A stretch of DNA of 64,000 nt from Gibbula magus (Eukaryota; Mollusca; Gastropoda; Trochida; Trochidae). Shown here piece by piece: positions 35,845 to 49,732 of this stretch. Position 1 is the stretch's first letter, and every line of letters starts with the position of its first letter. The stretch covers positions 18,766,526 to 18,830,525 of the forward strand of contig OW388296.1 of NCBI GenBank assembly GCA_936450465.1. The letters are read 5' to 3'. Made by a program: the position numbers and the translations under genes. The notes below the pieces were generated by a model, which saw only the letters and a program-made list of their open reading frames with translations, was not told the origin of the DNA and did no database searches.

Positions 35845-38538
35845 TCTGATGGATTTTATGATACCCATATATTCTAGAAAATTTGTCTTGACATTGTGTA
35901 TCGAAATAAATTCATCATATGTAAGAAAATACCACCTTCTTTAAGTAAGTCATTTATGAATTTAACATTTGCATTCAAGTAATGTTTATAGATAATAGTT
36001 TTTTTCCAACAGTTATATTTTTTCAGTTTGCCAATATGTATTGTTGTTAAGTTGCGGAATCAATCTCATTTGTTTGAAGAGATTGTATGTTTGCCCATGC
36101 TTCATAGACATCTCGCCCAAAAGCATTATTGATATTTGTGATTATGAAACCTTAGCCTTAGATAATTTGCTAAATTTAATAACAGCAAAACTTATAAGAT
36201 TGGCTATGTTAGATTGTTGTACGAATGTTCTGCGTAGCCATGAGAGTTTTTGAGCATGTATTGTTTCCAGAATTGGGGGTACCTTTAGCCCCCCTTCTTT
36301 ATACGATTGAATAATAGTATTTCGCTTAATCTTGTCAGGCTTTTCTTTCCAAACGAACTTAAAACATTTCTTCTGTAGAGTTTGAATAGTATCATTGTTT
36401 GGGTTTGGCAACATAGTAAACAGGTGATTTAGTGATGGTAATATTAAGCTTTTAAGTACGGTTATTCTGCCAAATGGAGTAAGATCTCTTCTTAACCACA
36501 TTGCCATTGTCTTGTCAACTTGTTTGAGTTCATCTTTATAATTTCTTTCAACCATTTCTGCCTGGTTATGTTGAAACTGGATACCAAGTAAAGTAAAGGG
36601 TGTTTGGGTCCAGTCTAGCTTATACAATGTAGGTCTGACAGTATTCGATAGTTGAATATTTCGTGGAGCCAGTCCATACTATTTTCGTTTTGTTATGTTT
36701 ATTTTAAGGCCAGAAATTTCAGCGTACTTATTTAGTATGTTTAGGGTTGCTTGAAAACAGTTTTCCGTTCCATCCACAATAATTGTTGTGTCATCTGCAA
36801 ACTGTGTAAGTAAGTATTCAGTGTCTAAAAACTTAACACCCTTAACATTTTTATTTTCTCTCAACATGTGTGCCAGAATTTCTGTACAGATAAGAAAGAG
36901 GTATGGCGATAGTGGGTCACCTTGTCTGCAGCCTCTAGTAATGTTAAAAAAGTCACTGGAGAAACCGTTTACAAGAACACTTGACTTAATATCGTTGTAA
37001 AAAGTTCTAATCCAATGTGTAATGGACGGACCAAAATTTAAGAAGTTCAAACAGTTTTCAATAAATTTCCATTCTACCGAGTCAAATGCCTTTTCAAAGT
37101 CGATTAGTATAAGTAGGCCTGGTATATTCATTTGTTCTGTGAATTCCATTATGTCTGCAACAAGTCTAGAACAATCGCCGATATTTCTGCCTTTCATAAA
37201 TCCTTTTTGGTCCTCGCTGATAAAAGTTGGTAGAAATGTTTAAATGCGAGCTGCAATTGTAGCTGATGGTATTTTGTATGATATATTCAATAGGGATATT
37301 GGTCTGTAGTTCTTTATGTATTCTTTTGGTTTTCCCTTTTTTGGTGGACATGTAATAAGGCCTTGGTTTTGACTAATTGACAATTCCCCCTGTAAATAAG
37401 CATAATTCAGGGAGTTTATAAAAAAAAAATGAATATCCTTCCAAAATAATTTTTAAAATTCTGTTGTATATCCAGATGGTCCAGGACTTGTATCATTCTT
37501 CATATTTTTTAGAGCATTTAGGACTTCTTTCTATTGAAGTTCTCCTTCAAGTAATTTAGAATTGTCAGTGGATAATTTAGGAATATTTGTTTCTTTGAAT
37601 AAGTCTTTAAAGTTGATATATTTTGCACCTTGAGTAGAGTACACGTTTTTGTAGTAACCCTGAACATGTTTAATAAAAGGTTTAGTATCAGTAATTAGAG
37701 TATTATCATCTTTCAATTTGGTTATTACCTTGTAGACAAATTTCTGTTTTTCTAAGGAAAGAAAATATTTAGTTGGTTTTCTCCTTTTTTCTGCCAATTT
37801 GACTTAGCTCTAATCATCATTCCTTCTGTTTTTACTTTATTAATTTCCAATTGCCTGAGCTTAAGTTCATTTATTTCTTTAAGTATCTCTTCTTTCTGTT
37901 TTTCATGATGTTTAGCATCCAATGAAATTTCCAATTCCCCAAGTGAATCATATATATCTTTTTCCTCTTTCAACCTTTCACGCTTTTTGATGGAGGAATA
38001 CTTTATAGTTGAACCTCGAATGTTACACAGTAGGACTTCAAAGAATAGTTGATCATTAATAATTAAGTGTTTCCCCCCTTCGTTATGAGCTCTGATATAT
38101 TCATCAAATGTCTCATTGAAAATGTTCTTTACTTTGCGTACATATTCTGGGTCATGCAACAGACTATTGTTAAACTTCCAAAATCCACGTCCCCTTTCGA
38201 GTTTAGTGAACTGGAGTTCTAGTGTAATCAGCGAATGGTCGGATCTATAACCTGTCAGTATATCTGATGACAATACCGATTTCTCTAGAGTTCTACTTAT
38301 CAAGAAGAAGTCCAATCTGGCTTGTTTCAGTGGCTTTGGTTTTTTCTTGATTGGCTACTAAAAGAGCTAAATCGAGCTTCTGACCCCCATTCTGTTTCAT
38401 ATCTTTTGTGAAGTGAGTATCTTGAATACAATATATATTTGCTTTCTTCTCTTTTAAATTTCTAAAGACATCTCTTCTTTTCTTTTCGTTATTTAACCCT
38501 TGACAGTTTGAACACAGTATTCTTAATTTATCTACCAT
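35845..38538 (-). pseudogene. L1/Tx1-like LINE ORF2 (endonuclease + reverse transcriptase), broken
   Basis: From 38538 down: MVDKLRILCSNCQGLNN and IYCIQDTHFTKDM (AP endonuclease start), EWGSEARFSS in another frame, then a jump to KQARLDFFLISRTLEKS and GYRSDHSLITL (endonuclease end with the SDH motif), so the endonuclease middle is deleted. Reverse transcriptase blocks follow: SLLILIDFEKAFDS-like (LLILIDFEKAFDSVEW), GCRQGDPLSPYLF and QFADDTTIIVDG (catalytic FADD), then LTPFGRITVLKSLILPSLNH and KPDKIKRNTIIQSYKEGGLK, typical of L1-clade C-termini. Short pieces (FGRDVYEAWANIQS, GGIFLTYDEFISIHNV) continue to about 35845. At least five frame changes and the deletion rule out function. Present only in copy A in this orientation. 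Confidence 0.9.
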
Positions 38539-38539
38539 T

Positions 38540-39775
38540 ATGATGCCGTTTTATGATATCCTGAATAGTTCATGTACGGCGTTTGACCCAATTTATATTT
38601 GTAGAAATTGCATGAGCATGATGAACAAAGTGATTCTATAAATGTAAAGCAGAAAAGTAACATTGCTTCCGGTACCATATGGGTTGGTAGCAACGTGGGC
38701 TCTACAGCCAACCCACAGTATAGATTCTGACAAACATAACCTATTTCTATTTGATGCATGTCATTTGTAAAATTATCCAATAAGATCAACTGAACAAAAA
38801 ATAATTGTTTACTTACAGTCCATTATAAGTCCTGTGTATATCCACGTAATCCGACATGAATCACAATTACACTGTCATAATCACAAAGTCACATACATTT
38901 GTAGTATCAGCTAGCGTTAACCCGCGTGCGTCCGAGGTGAGAAAAAGGGACACGTGGTTGTGTGTGCACGGGGCGCACGAAGTGTTTGTGATACTAAGTG
39001 TCGGATAACTACATTTGAATAGTACAGTAGAAATCAAATATACGTAAAACTATTGCGAACTGAGGTGAATTTATAGGTATATAACATATACTATTACTGT
39101 TCAAACACAAAAACTACCTGTTTTAAATAATAAACGGTGTCAATAATTTTGCATTACATATATAACGTCACGTAAACAGTACTGCTTCAATACCGGGGAT
39201 ATTGAAGCAAACAAGTGAAATGTGTATGGAGTTACTCGTAGGGTTTCCATGCCGAAGTGGGGTTATGGGGTTCTTTAACTTCAAGAACAACCTCTATCCC
39301 TACACGTACGTACACGGATCCAGAGTTTCTGCTGATCGCGTATCTCGTTGGCTTGACGGCTGAGGATAGCTCGACGCTTCTTCATCAACGCTGGTAAGTC
39401 AGTTTGTATGCTGATTCCCGTACCTTTAAAGGGAAAGTTCTATCACCGATCTATCGGCAGCATCCGCCATCTTGGATTTTTGACATTTCTTGAAATGAAA
39501 ACACGCTGTAAATTTACCCAATTTTAATTTTTTGTAATAATGAAACATATACACTGATAGAACATTCACATAGTAACAAATGACGTATCATAAAACTAAT
39601 AAACACTATGCTCTGAGGCTGTAGCGAAGTTTTCCCCACTTGCAGTGCCGATGAATGGCTTCAATTCTCATTGTTTTTATTTTTCAACAAATGTGGGTTT
39701 GTCTTTATTAAGTTGTGAAATGTAAAGTCATCAAAGTATTAACTTCATTAATATATTTCAGTTTGACGATGTTTT
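38540..39775. other. Copy A-specific segment upstream of the LINE, no gene
   Basis: No conserved frame. It may include the LINE's 5' UTR. At 39420-39775 it merges into the dispersed repeat also seen at 13980-14480. Confidence 0.4.
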
Positions 39776-39779
39776 AATC

Positions 39780-40200
39780 ATATATTAATAGCATATATGT
39801 GTAAACGGGAATATCCTCTGGAATTTCGTTTCCACAAAAAATACCCCGATAGAACCCTCCTTTTAAGTATCTTCCGTGCTTCGAATATGTCATCGATCCC
39901 TGTCCGTCAACTTGATAAACGTCGCGATGATACTCGGCGGTGCGGTAGGACGATGACGATATTCCTGTCATGGATGTCCTTCAGTACGCACTGTCGTTCG
40001 AGAACAGAGTTGGCGCGCTTCATGTCCGCCATTTCCTTTCTGATAGCTTTTTATTCGTCTGCGTGAATAGCGACGTCGTGTTTCACGCTGTCAAGTTTCA
40101 ATCCCATCCCCGTTAGCTCTTCTTTAACCTCGCTGATTGATGTTTTCAGTTCTGTTTTAGCTCCGAGTATAAATTCCTTGAGCCTTGCTTTATTCTTCAT
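39780..40200 (-). pseudogene. Possible coiled-coil (LINE ORF1-like) fragment
   Basis: The minus strand from 40200 reads KARLKEFILGAKTELKTSIS, EVKEELTGMGLKLDSVKHD, a stop, then KEMADMKRANSVLERQ and LKDIHDRNIVIV. Heptad-like spacing followed by RQ..L.DI..RNI resembles the coiled-coil end of LINE ORF1 proteins. The frame breaks thereafter. Ownership by the neighbouring LINE is not shown. Copy A' contains only sequence to the right of about 40190. Confidence 0.3.
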
Positions 40201-40619
40201 TAAGGTACAGGCAATTACACATGCGGTACAGACGCCATCTTGGAACCGAACCGAATCAGAGTTATCGCCCTTAAGCATGCCGCTAAAGACATATAACAGA
40301 TAATTATCATATTTCACATCACTCCCCCTTACAAAAAAGAGTACCACACAAATAGTCAATGTACATATACTCAAGGATAAGTGGTCTAATGTATTCCAAG
40401 AGAACAAATACATTAACTTAATTTGTAATATAAAGTCTCAATAGCTATTCTGAAGTGAAATGACCAGTATCACAACAGAACAGCTAGCAAAACATTTACA
40501 CATGAGTGTTATGAAGATATGAAAATGCAATCATGTTTAAATCGAAGGGAGTTTTAGTGCAACAATACATTTTTTTTAAAATACTCAACATTTGTGTACT
40601 TGACGTAAAGAAGTAGGAA

Positions 40620-42415
40620 CAATTTTCAAACTGGAACAATGTTCAACATGAAACTACAAAACATGGCATTTGAATCTCAACACAGAGAAATAGAACACTC
40701 TTTGATCTTACGTGAACATGTAAAATAAGCATTGCTTCAAAGGTACCTTATCTGTGAATGAGGCATGATAAGTAGGATTGATAATACTGAACACACTATC
40801 TGAGAGTTCAATGTGTATTGAACAATATCCCAACGTGTTTCTGCTTCTAGATAAAGACTATGAAAAGCTGAAACAAATTCTTAAAACATTAGAATACAAA
40901 TAACGCCTTGCAATGTAACTCAAATCCAATGAAATTCCTGTACATTCAAGTTTGAAGCAAAAATACCATGGCCGTGTAATCTATAAAATGTAATTATAGC
41001 GTGGCGTAATATATATTTATGTTTCAAATCATGATAGGAAACACTGAACCCACTGAATTCATCAGTCAAACATGGTACCAATTTAAACATGCATGAACTG
41101 TAACTTACTTGTTGATAACTGTTGACACTTCAATATTTAACTCTATAGAAGAACCTCGCCTCATTGAACAATAACAATATCAATTTGGCATAAATGAAGC
41201 GTTGACAAAATGACAATTCAATTAGGCTACCTATATCTGAAAGTTATTGAACAAAGTAATACATTTGTCATAAATATTGCTCTTCATTAATAAACCCCAA
41301 GCAATGTTAACAAATTTAAAACATGAAACAGAACAAAGCCGGCAGTCCGAAGACACAAAAGTCATGTCGTAGTCAAAAAGGTCATTTTTTTTTACTTTTT
41401 CTGTCAGTTGGCAGCTTGTCAGCTTGTAATGATTTAATAAGTTCTGCAAGACTATATTTTGAGAAGTGTTGTTAAATGACCAGTCGTTGTAAGCCATGAT
41501 GCTAACTAAGAAAAATCTTTAAAGAGGCATGATTGAAGGCATCGTGTTAAGGCTAAAAAATAGCATAAAATGGATATGTATACACTTAACCGCAAAAGAA
41601 ACGTCACCATACAAAAAGCAAGCTAATTCAATCCACCAGTGATGAACATGACTGAAAGAGAGATACATTATATAAACACGCGTTTGAAGAATGGTTATTT
41701 TCTAATCTCCTTAACTAGACGAGATAAGAGAGCCAAAAAGGGCTTTTTGGCTTGATTTATGTCGTCCTACAGTAAAGACGCGTCAACAAAATTAAGTTCA
41801 AGAAAGTGTTTATGTCGATGACATGTTTTATTAATGACATTTCTACATTTTATACATGTTTTACTCAATTCCAAACACTGTGGCCAAAACCCGTTTAGAA
41901 AAAGTGAGATGTGAAGTGAGATTAATGACTACTTGGAATATTAACACATATTTAAGAGGGTTTGTGCTTCGTTTATATAAATTTGCATAAATTTTGTTTG
42001 TTTAACTCTTCATTCCCAAAAAAATGTAGTATATAAAAAAAAATCGCGTCATCGCATCATTTTTGTCAGCCTGTAAAGACCATATTAACATTTTTATAAA
42101 TATTTTTAGGCCTAATGGGTAGACCTATTTTCCTTGAAACAAGCAGTCAGCGATTTGTTAAAACTTTGCTAATTTAAAATATACCCATTCGATTGATTAT
42201 GAAGCGTCAGTTTATTTGTGAAAAGAAGGCTTATTGATCTATTTTATCCTATAAGATAATAACCTGGTATCGCAATGCTTGGTGCTTTCAGTTTGGACAT
42301 AAATATGGTTCTATCCAATTATTATATTTGTTTATAAATGTATATATGCTTCACTGTCATTAATACATTATCAGTACATTAAGTACAATACATATACGAG
42401 TTTTATTGGCATTGA
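40620..42415. other. 1.8-kb segment present in copy A only, no gene
   Basis: Copy A' passes directly from the equivalent of about 40610 to that of about 42415 (53850-53860), so this block was inserted in A or lost from A'. AT-rich; the minus ORF 41231-41497 has no recognised domain. Confidence 0.5.
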
Positions 42416-45400
42416 ACATTTTAAACACTGATAGAATGGAAGTTTGGCGTGTTGACTGACCGCTAATATTATCGAATTGTAGATATGTTTGCATCGGGCG
42501 GATAACGTCTGCCTGTACAATGTCTAAATACCCTTACTGTTTTCCAGCGCTTGTGTGTAGATTTATCGGAACAATAGCGCTGGATTATCGAGGATGAGTG
42601 TAACACAATGCTATGCATATATTTTTTGTTTTGTGAGGAAAACAAATCGGGAAGAACTTGAGCCAGGCTCTTTGAGGGGGTGCGTGCAAGTACTGACGGG
42701 TGTTTGAGGAGATCAAATTATAGCGTCCCACTTCTGAATGATGTATTGTCCTGCAAAACACCTAAGTCCTAAAATCAAACAGAAATTTGTGAAGTAGGAG
42801 TGGAAATATAAGCTTCTCCAGAGAGCTGAAGCCATCAATGAACACGAAGATGACCAACTCATGTGAAGTTCTGTCCTGTGTCCAAGATGGCTAGTGCAAG
42901 CGAGAACCCGCTCGCGGTTCAATGGTGAAGCACGGTCAGCACGTGCAAGAACTCGCTAGTACTAGCGGTCGTGAACATGGGGCTGGAAACATGGTAGATC
43001 ATCAACACTTTAATGGTGTGGGTAAACACCGTTCATTTTGATAGGAGGTCCGGCTTGTCACACAGGAACAAGAAAGGGGGAGACGTGCCGATAAAGCAGA
43101 TGCAAATAATTGCGAATACCTAGAGTGTAATGAGCGGCAGACAAAAACTCGCATTGTGGAAAATTCTTGTGATGTAAGATCCGTTTATTCCTCGGGTATG
43201 GGCACAGGGGCTGGTATTGCTGAACATAATACGTCCTAAATCACAAACTTCATGTAGGTAGCTGTCATTGGACAAAGCTTTCGATTAAGGACGTATTATT
43301 TTCAGCAATACCAGCCCCTGTGCATTGTAAGATCCCCCGCCGCAAACATCTACTAACTTTGTCCCATCAGCATAAAGTGGTTCTTCATTTATTGATGGTC
43401 ACCAAGTTTGAAGACATTGGATTCTACTGTGTAATGAGATATAGCATTTGCTTTAAATTGAAAGGTTCAATAAAGATGATTGGTGTCTGCTTAATCCACA
43501 AATAAAGGATGTTACAAATTTTGAAGAGTTATATAGTGCTGGACGGGACATGAACACAAAAGAGACATTGGTTGCAATGGGGCATCAGATACCGCGTTAA
43601 CAAAGGTTTAACAAGTGGTCAAAGTGTTGTAGTTACCTTGTAGAAAAGGTCATGGTCACCAACGTCGACTGGTGCGTGTGTAATACCTCACTGAAGGTTG
43701 TCACCAAATTTAAAGGCATTGGATGCAATTGTTCATGATATCGCGTAAACAAGAATTGGATCGATTACGACGCCTCTGAATACATAGTCGGCGTTGCGGC
43801 AGAGGACATTTAGAATGAGATTCAGAGGAAGGAAGGACATCGTTGTATGAGAGACCTAATTTCCAAATCATATCTATCAGCTCAAACATCAAACGTCATT
43901 ACAGCGTCAACGAATCCCTCTTAAAAATCCCTGGTCTTGACAAGTGTCAATATCTGAAATTATTCCTTCTCACTTCTCTGAACATATTCATGGGGGTGTA
44001 TTCAACACCAACTGTGTCCGGCCAAACTGCTTGACGTGAACCAAACCATACTGTCAGTTGTCACAAACTAATGTATCATCAAACTTCCACTCATTAAGAA
44101 TGTTCTCCTTGATACTGCCTTTAGCAACAGTGGCAATCACTGTTCCGCGGAATCACTCTTCTACGTGAACTTGTTGCTGGTGCAGTATGCCGACTGCATT
44201 GCTGAATCTCCAATGTTGTCTTTGTATGCTGTTTCATCGAAATACCTGTTTATGGAATATAATCATTATAAGATACCTTTTTCCGACTGAAATAACTCTT
44301 CATAGTTGTTATTAAAACACAAATTTAACAAATAACTGTCATTGAAAATGCGTACTTGTTCGTGTGCGCTTGCGGTATAGTGGCTGCCGTCTCCGTCAAA
44401 TCACGCGTACGTTGATATTGTCCTCCGTGACTACCACAGGCGGTGCGGTGTGATACAGGCCGAGTCTTATGATTTTGATAAAACAATAATTATTCCTTCC
44501 GTCATTAACAGAACCATGGCATACTATGTTTGCGACACTCATGCCGAAATGTCAGTATTTTCCTCGCTCTCGCTCGGGTGTTGGCATTGGTATCGTAAAC
44601 ATAGTATGTCACGGACACTCACATAAAGTCGTTTATTAATGTGGATCCTACACTGTTTCTGAGTCTGGTATATAGTTATATTGGCGTGCTATAAAATAAT
44701 GACCGTTAGGCATTGAGTATGTGATGTCAGAAGTTCATTCTCTTCCGTGGAGAAGATAAACGTTACCATAGTGATAAGAGAACATGACTATCAAGTCGAC
44801 AAAGGATTGTAGGATATTATATAAACTGAAGTTTTGCCTAAGCGTTAATTGCACAACTGATCGATAATAGCTAACCTCTAAGATCAGAAAAAAGTCAGAT
44901 AAAAACATGACTATCAATACATACACTTGAAGTATTGCTTTAAACGTGTTCATTGCACAAGTAATCGATAATACAAAACGTCATCGGTAAGATGTGTTTG
45001 TGGTGTGATGTTATTCCGTTATAAAATGAACATCCGACGAAATTCAAATGCATGTACTTTACCAGGTTATTTTAACAGAATAAATATTGCTTTAACATTG
45101 CTTATAACAGAATGGAATTACTAATAGAAAAACAGACAATTCAAGTAGTATATATGAAATGAAATAGTACCAAGGAAAGGCAAACGCGCGGCTGTGCTAA
45201 CTAAACACCTCGAAGCTAAACTAAATAGGGCAAAACAACAGATCAATTATCGAAGAGTCAATCAGATTCTGTTTAGAATGTTTGAGAGGCATTCTAGAAG
45301 TTGGTGATGCACGGTATAAGGATCTATACCGAAACGTCGCTATTGTTAATAAAGAAGTTGATCATCCATAAAATATTTGTTTTCATAAGGGACCGACCAT

Positions 45401-46848
45401 AGTGAACTGCTGAGCGCGTTCTGATTCAGGTCAATATATCCTTGGTTGAACGCTTTTGGCTCGGCAATTTTATCAGCTGAAGAGAACTGCACATAAGCAT
45501 CTGAATCTCAAGCTTTTAACTGTGTACGTTGTGATTCACCGTTTAATTGGTGCCGCCAAGCGATTCACTGAAGTCCCTGAAGCGTATCTGCCGGGTTTGA
45601 CGTCACTTCCGGCACAAGGATATTTCAACGTGTTTTAGAACATTTTAAACTATCGATTTAACATACCAATATTCATCAAAAGAACTCAAATCATCGATAC
45701 ATCGAAGCCTTTGATATCTAACTTGGTAGTTTCGTAAATGACAGTTGCATGCTTATTGTATAAACATGTGATTTAGTCAATTCAAAATACATAATGTAAT
45801 TGCAGTGACTATTCATTACAAAGCAAATTAACGTAGCACGGCGCACAATGTTCCTAACCGGCGTAACAGGCGAACAGGTGGCCAATCACATAGTCTGATG
45901 ACCATAATTCACATAAATTATCTTATTTAGAAAACATTACTTATTGGCGTATTTCTGAAACTCAAGACTCTTTAGGCAATTAAAGCATTCTCTAGAGAAT
46001 ATTCTAAGATGCCTAGCGGTTAGATCAATCGAAAAAAATGTACTTTATCGGACAATAAAGGTGTAGTTTTTAATGACGTAACAATTTAATGACGTCCCGG
46101 CTGTTCCACGCCTCCCCCTCGTAATCAAGTGTACCCATTGTAACGTAACGTGGATAAGCGTCAGCCGTCTGAACTCCTACATCGCAACCAATAAGCACGT
46201 GTAGTCCTCTCCTTGATGTGCAACTGTGTAGTCGGCCAAACTTAGCGGTGGTACAATGAACATCAACTTTTATTATAGCAGCAAACATTTAATTTAGGCA
46301 AATGTACGTTCCGCCACCACGTTTAGACTTGATCAAGATTTACCCATAATTCTTTTTGGAGTGTCAGATACGTGATTATACCCATATATAGACAGTAAGT
46401 GATCGCGCGACGTGAATGTTTGAACGTCTAATGTTTTTTAAACCAGCAGTGTTTATTTTGTTATTTTCTTGTGAAATGATTGAAGCAGTTAACAAGAAAA
46501 ACAAACAATATTCATAATAAATCAATGACAAAATTTCATTTCAATATTAAATCGACGGAATGAAACCAATGAAATGTCGTTTTTATCTTAATACATTTTA
46601 TACATAAAATAGCCGTCCGATGTCACTCATCATGGATTACTATCTTAAACAATGTAAACAATATGTTTATTTCAAAATTATTGGAAGCAGAATGTTTCCT
46701 GTATCTGATCATTTGGAATCTTAGAAAAGAAATAAAGTTCGCTGTACCCCAATGTGCTTTGTAATAAAGTATAGTTTTGCCCTGAACTAATACAATTAAA
46801 GCATGCTTGATAACGGTATAAGGATTTATACCGAAACGTCGCTATTGT

Positions 46849-47967
46849 TAACAAGCAAAAAAGTGAGCGTGGCTCACTAATACCCCCGACTGTTTAAGTT
46901 TGACATTTTTATTTTACTTAAAGAGAGAGGTGTCTGCACACCTAAGGATTGATAAGCTTTGAAATGTAAGTGCTAAGATTAAACTGTTTGTGAAAATGGT
47001 AGGACAAGTCTCGATCTTCATGTGAAAAAGGTGGTTTAAGTCAAAATAGGAATAAAAGTAACTTGAAAAGGTATTGGTAATATAATACACAACTGCTATT
47101 ACCACTGATTTCAACTTTATTTTGGAAATTAATCCATCATAATGATTCATTCGAGTGACTTTAAACAACAAGTACATGGAAGCACACCCCTGAAGGCACA
47201 GTGAGAGATATACAACAGTTTATGGCTGAAAGGAAAGAAAATTTAACTTTTCCCAAAATATAACCAGTGGAAATATAAAGTAGTAAAATCAACGAGAACA
47301 CAGAAGTAGCTTTTGATGAAAGTTACATGAAAAAGAAAATGATGAAGTCAACAAATCACAATACAGAAGTAGCTTCATTCATTCTAGCTATGATAAAGTA
47401 AAAGAATATAAACAATCGCCAAAAATTCAAAAATTCACCAAATCGTGTTACATTTTGCAATGCACCTCTCCTAGTGGTGAAGGAGACATGTGCCAAATTT
47501 GAAAAGGATGAGATGAATAGTTTTTCTGTAATCGATCGGACAAAAAATGCTCAGAATTTGACTAAGTTAAAAAATACAAAAATTCGCCAAAAATTAAAAC
47601 ATTCACCAATTCGTTTTAAACTTCGCACTGCACCTTTCATAGTGGTGAAGAAGACATGTACCAAATTTGAAAAGGATGGGATGATTAGTTTTTTTGTAAT
47701 CGATCGGACAAAAAATGTTCAGAATTTGACTAAGTTAAAAAATATAAAAAATCGCCAAAAATTCAAAAATTCACCAATTCGGTTTAAACTTCGCACTGCA
47801 CCTCTCCTAGTGGTGAAGAAGACATGTACCAAATTTAAAAAGGATGAGATGAATAGTTTTTCTGTAATCGATCGGACAAAAATTGTCTTCGGACGGAAGG
47901 ACGGACGGACGGACGGACGGAATCGTTGGTATAACTATATACCCCCAACCGTTGGTCGGGGGTATAA
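46849..47967 (+). mobile_element. 1,113-bp inserted element with TAA target duplication, present only in copy A'
   Basis: The empty site CTATTGTTAATAAAGAAG at the equivalent points (for example 26455-26472) is interrupted here at TTAA. The insert 46852-47964 begins CAAGCAAAAAAGTGAGCG, carries ATACCCCCGAC near its left end and ends GTCGGGGGTA; TAA flanks both sides (46849-46851, 47965-47967). GTGAGC..GCTCAC forms a hairpin near the left end. The interior has 168-bp tandem repeats and a (GGAC)n tract. No transposase is encoded, so it is a non-autonomous element. Confidence 0.82.
47395..47895 (+). repeat. 168-bp tandem repeat, about three copies, inside the inserted element
   Basis: GTGGTGAAG.AGACATG marks successive units at 47474, 47642 and 47810, exactly 168 bp apart, with a partial copy before them. 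Since 168 = 56 codons, the units stay in one open frame (47474-47989) with internal 56-residue repeats (SVIDRTKN, KLKN, FKLRTAP); this is better read as repeat periodicity than as a gene. (GGAC)n follows at about 47890-47921. Confidence 0.88.
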
Positions 47968-49732
47968 TAAAGAAGTTGATCATCCATAAAATATTTGTCT
48001 TTTTCAATCTGTTTAGGACTAATGTCCTCGTGCTTTAACTTAATTAGTTCAGGGCAAAACAGCACGTATTTTTGCCTAAATTAAATGGTTGCTGCCGTAA
48101 TAAAAGTTGATGTTCATTGTACCACCTTTAAGTTTGGCCGACTACAGGAGTTGCACACCAAGGAGTACACATGCTTATTGGTGAGTGCAGTCGGCTGACG
48201 TTACGTTACCATGGGCATACTTGATTACGAGGGGGAGGCGTGGAACAGCCGGAACGTCATTCAATTGTTACGTCATTAAAAAACTATACCTTTATTGTCA
48301 GATAAAGTACATTTTTTCGATTGATTGATACATTGACCTGAATCAGAACGCGCTCAACAGTTCGCTATGGTCGGTCCCTTATGATCATTCAAGCGAGACG
48401 CCCATAAGGTAATCTATTGATCTGATTCAGGAAGCTCGAAGTTATCCAGTTCTATACAGACAGTACGCAATCAGTAAATAAGAAAATTAAAAAGTTAAAT
48501 TGTTTTTATAGTATTACTTAGAACCTTTGATTTCTAGTTATTTTAGTCAGTATTGCTTTTGCGTCAGCTGTCAATCAATTGATTTGAAAAGTAAACATAA
48601 ATATTAGTTCTTGTGTTAAAACTTGTGAATAGCATTCGCAGACATGAAGTTTGAGAAACATAACCGATTCTGAAGATTTCCAATAAGTTCAACCCATGCC
48701 TCATTATGAGGGACACGTTCCAATATTGGCTCGAGGAAACCTGCGAGCTTCCAATATATTGATTATTAGAAAGGAAGCTGGAGTTTATAGCAGCACTTAC
48801 TTAATCATCGGGTAAGATACCACTTGTCGCTATTTGGTGATGTCGCGGACATACCTGGCCGATATGGTCTATTATTGCTGACAAAAAATGTGTTCTCGAA
48901 TTTGCCAGTATCGTATCACACAACTGACTTCGTCTTAAATTGTAGACACACGATCAATACTTTCTTGACAGAAAACACAGAAGAGATAATATCTACGAAT
49001 GCAACCCGGGTGTATCAAACTGTGTCCCTCAGTAAATATCGTTAGGAAATCAAACACTATTTTCATTGTAGCCTCAAATAGTACGACACCGCTAAACACA
49101 GTTACAAATGTTTTGAAACTAAAGAGTTACCAAGGATTTTTGTAGTGAATTCAAAACTCATGACATTGACCTTTGACCTAGAATGTTAACATGTCAAAAT
49201 AATTAACAAGGTGTATAAAAAGAAATATGAGGTCTTAATACCTTCTCGGAAAAAAGTTATTTAGTGATTTCAGAACTGGTGACCTTTACCATATCTCATG
49301 ACCTTGACTTTTGATCTTCAAGGTCACACAATCAATGACCAATTTTCATTGTGTATATCAATCATGTAATGATTAAAAGTGTTAATAGTTGAAATAAGGC
49401 ATGTTCGCAAATGCATTCTCAAGTCGTGACCTTGACCTTTAATGAATTTTAGAGAAAACCTTTTCAAATTTTGGCCTTTCTCCATAGTTGATACATACCA
49501 AATATAAGTCTGATAGCGCAAGTATTTCTTCAAGTTATCGTGTTTACAAGGATTATTTTGGAGCTCGTGACCTTGACCTTTGACCTTCAAAGTGAACATG
49601 TATGAAGTTATGTATATGAGTTATTGAAACCTTATTGGAAAAAAGGTTATAGGCAAAACAAAACGCGGCGGCGGCGTTGGAAACTGCACACAAAACTTAG
49701 TTGGAGCTGCTAATAATTTTCCAAACGAAGAA

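Larger units (their letters stand above)
22118..42520 (+). repeat. Segmental duplication, copy A
   Basis: Starts at TAAATACCC inside the foldback element and ends at ..CTGCCTGTACAA. Copy A' (42525-53960) follows head to tail after four bases (TGTC). For the first ~1.6 kb the offset is a constant 20,407 bp with about four mismatches seen; beyond ~24300 differences and indels become common. A is longer than A' because of the 4,707-bp tandem unit, a LINE and other insertions. No host gene was found in either copy; ORFs shared between copies (for example 22306-22515 and 42713-42922) reflect the duplication, not selection. Confidence 0.88.

Noticed and set aside
47474..47989. 171-codon ORF with 56-residue repeats
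   Set aside because: Explained by 168-bp repeat periodicity inside a transposable element; no initiation context or known domain.
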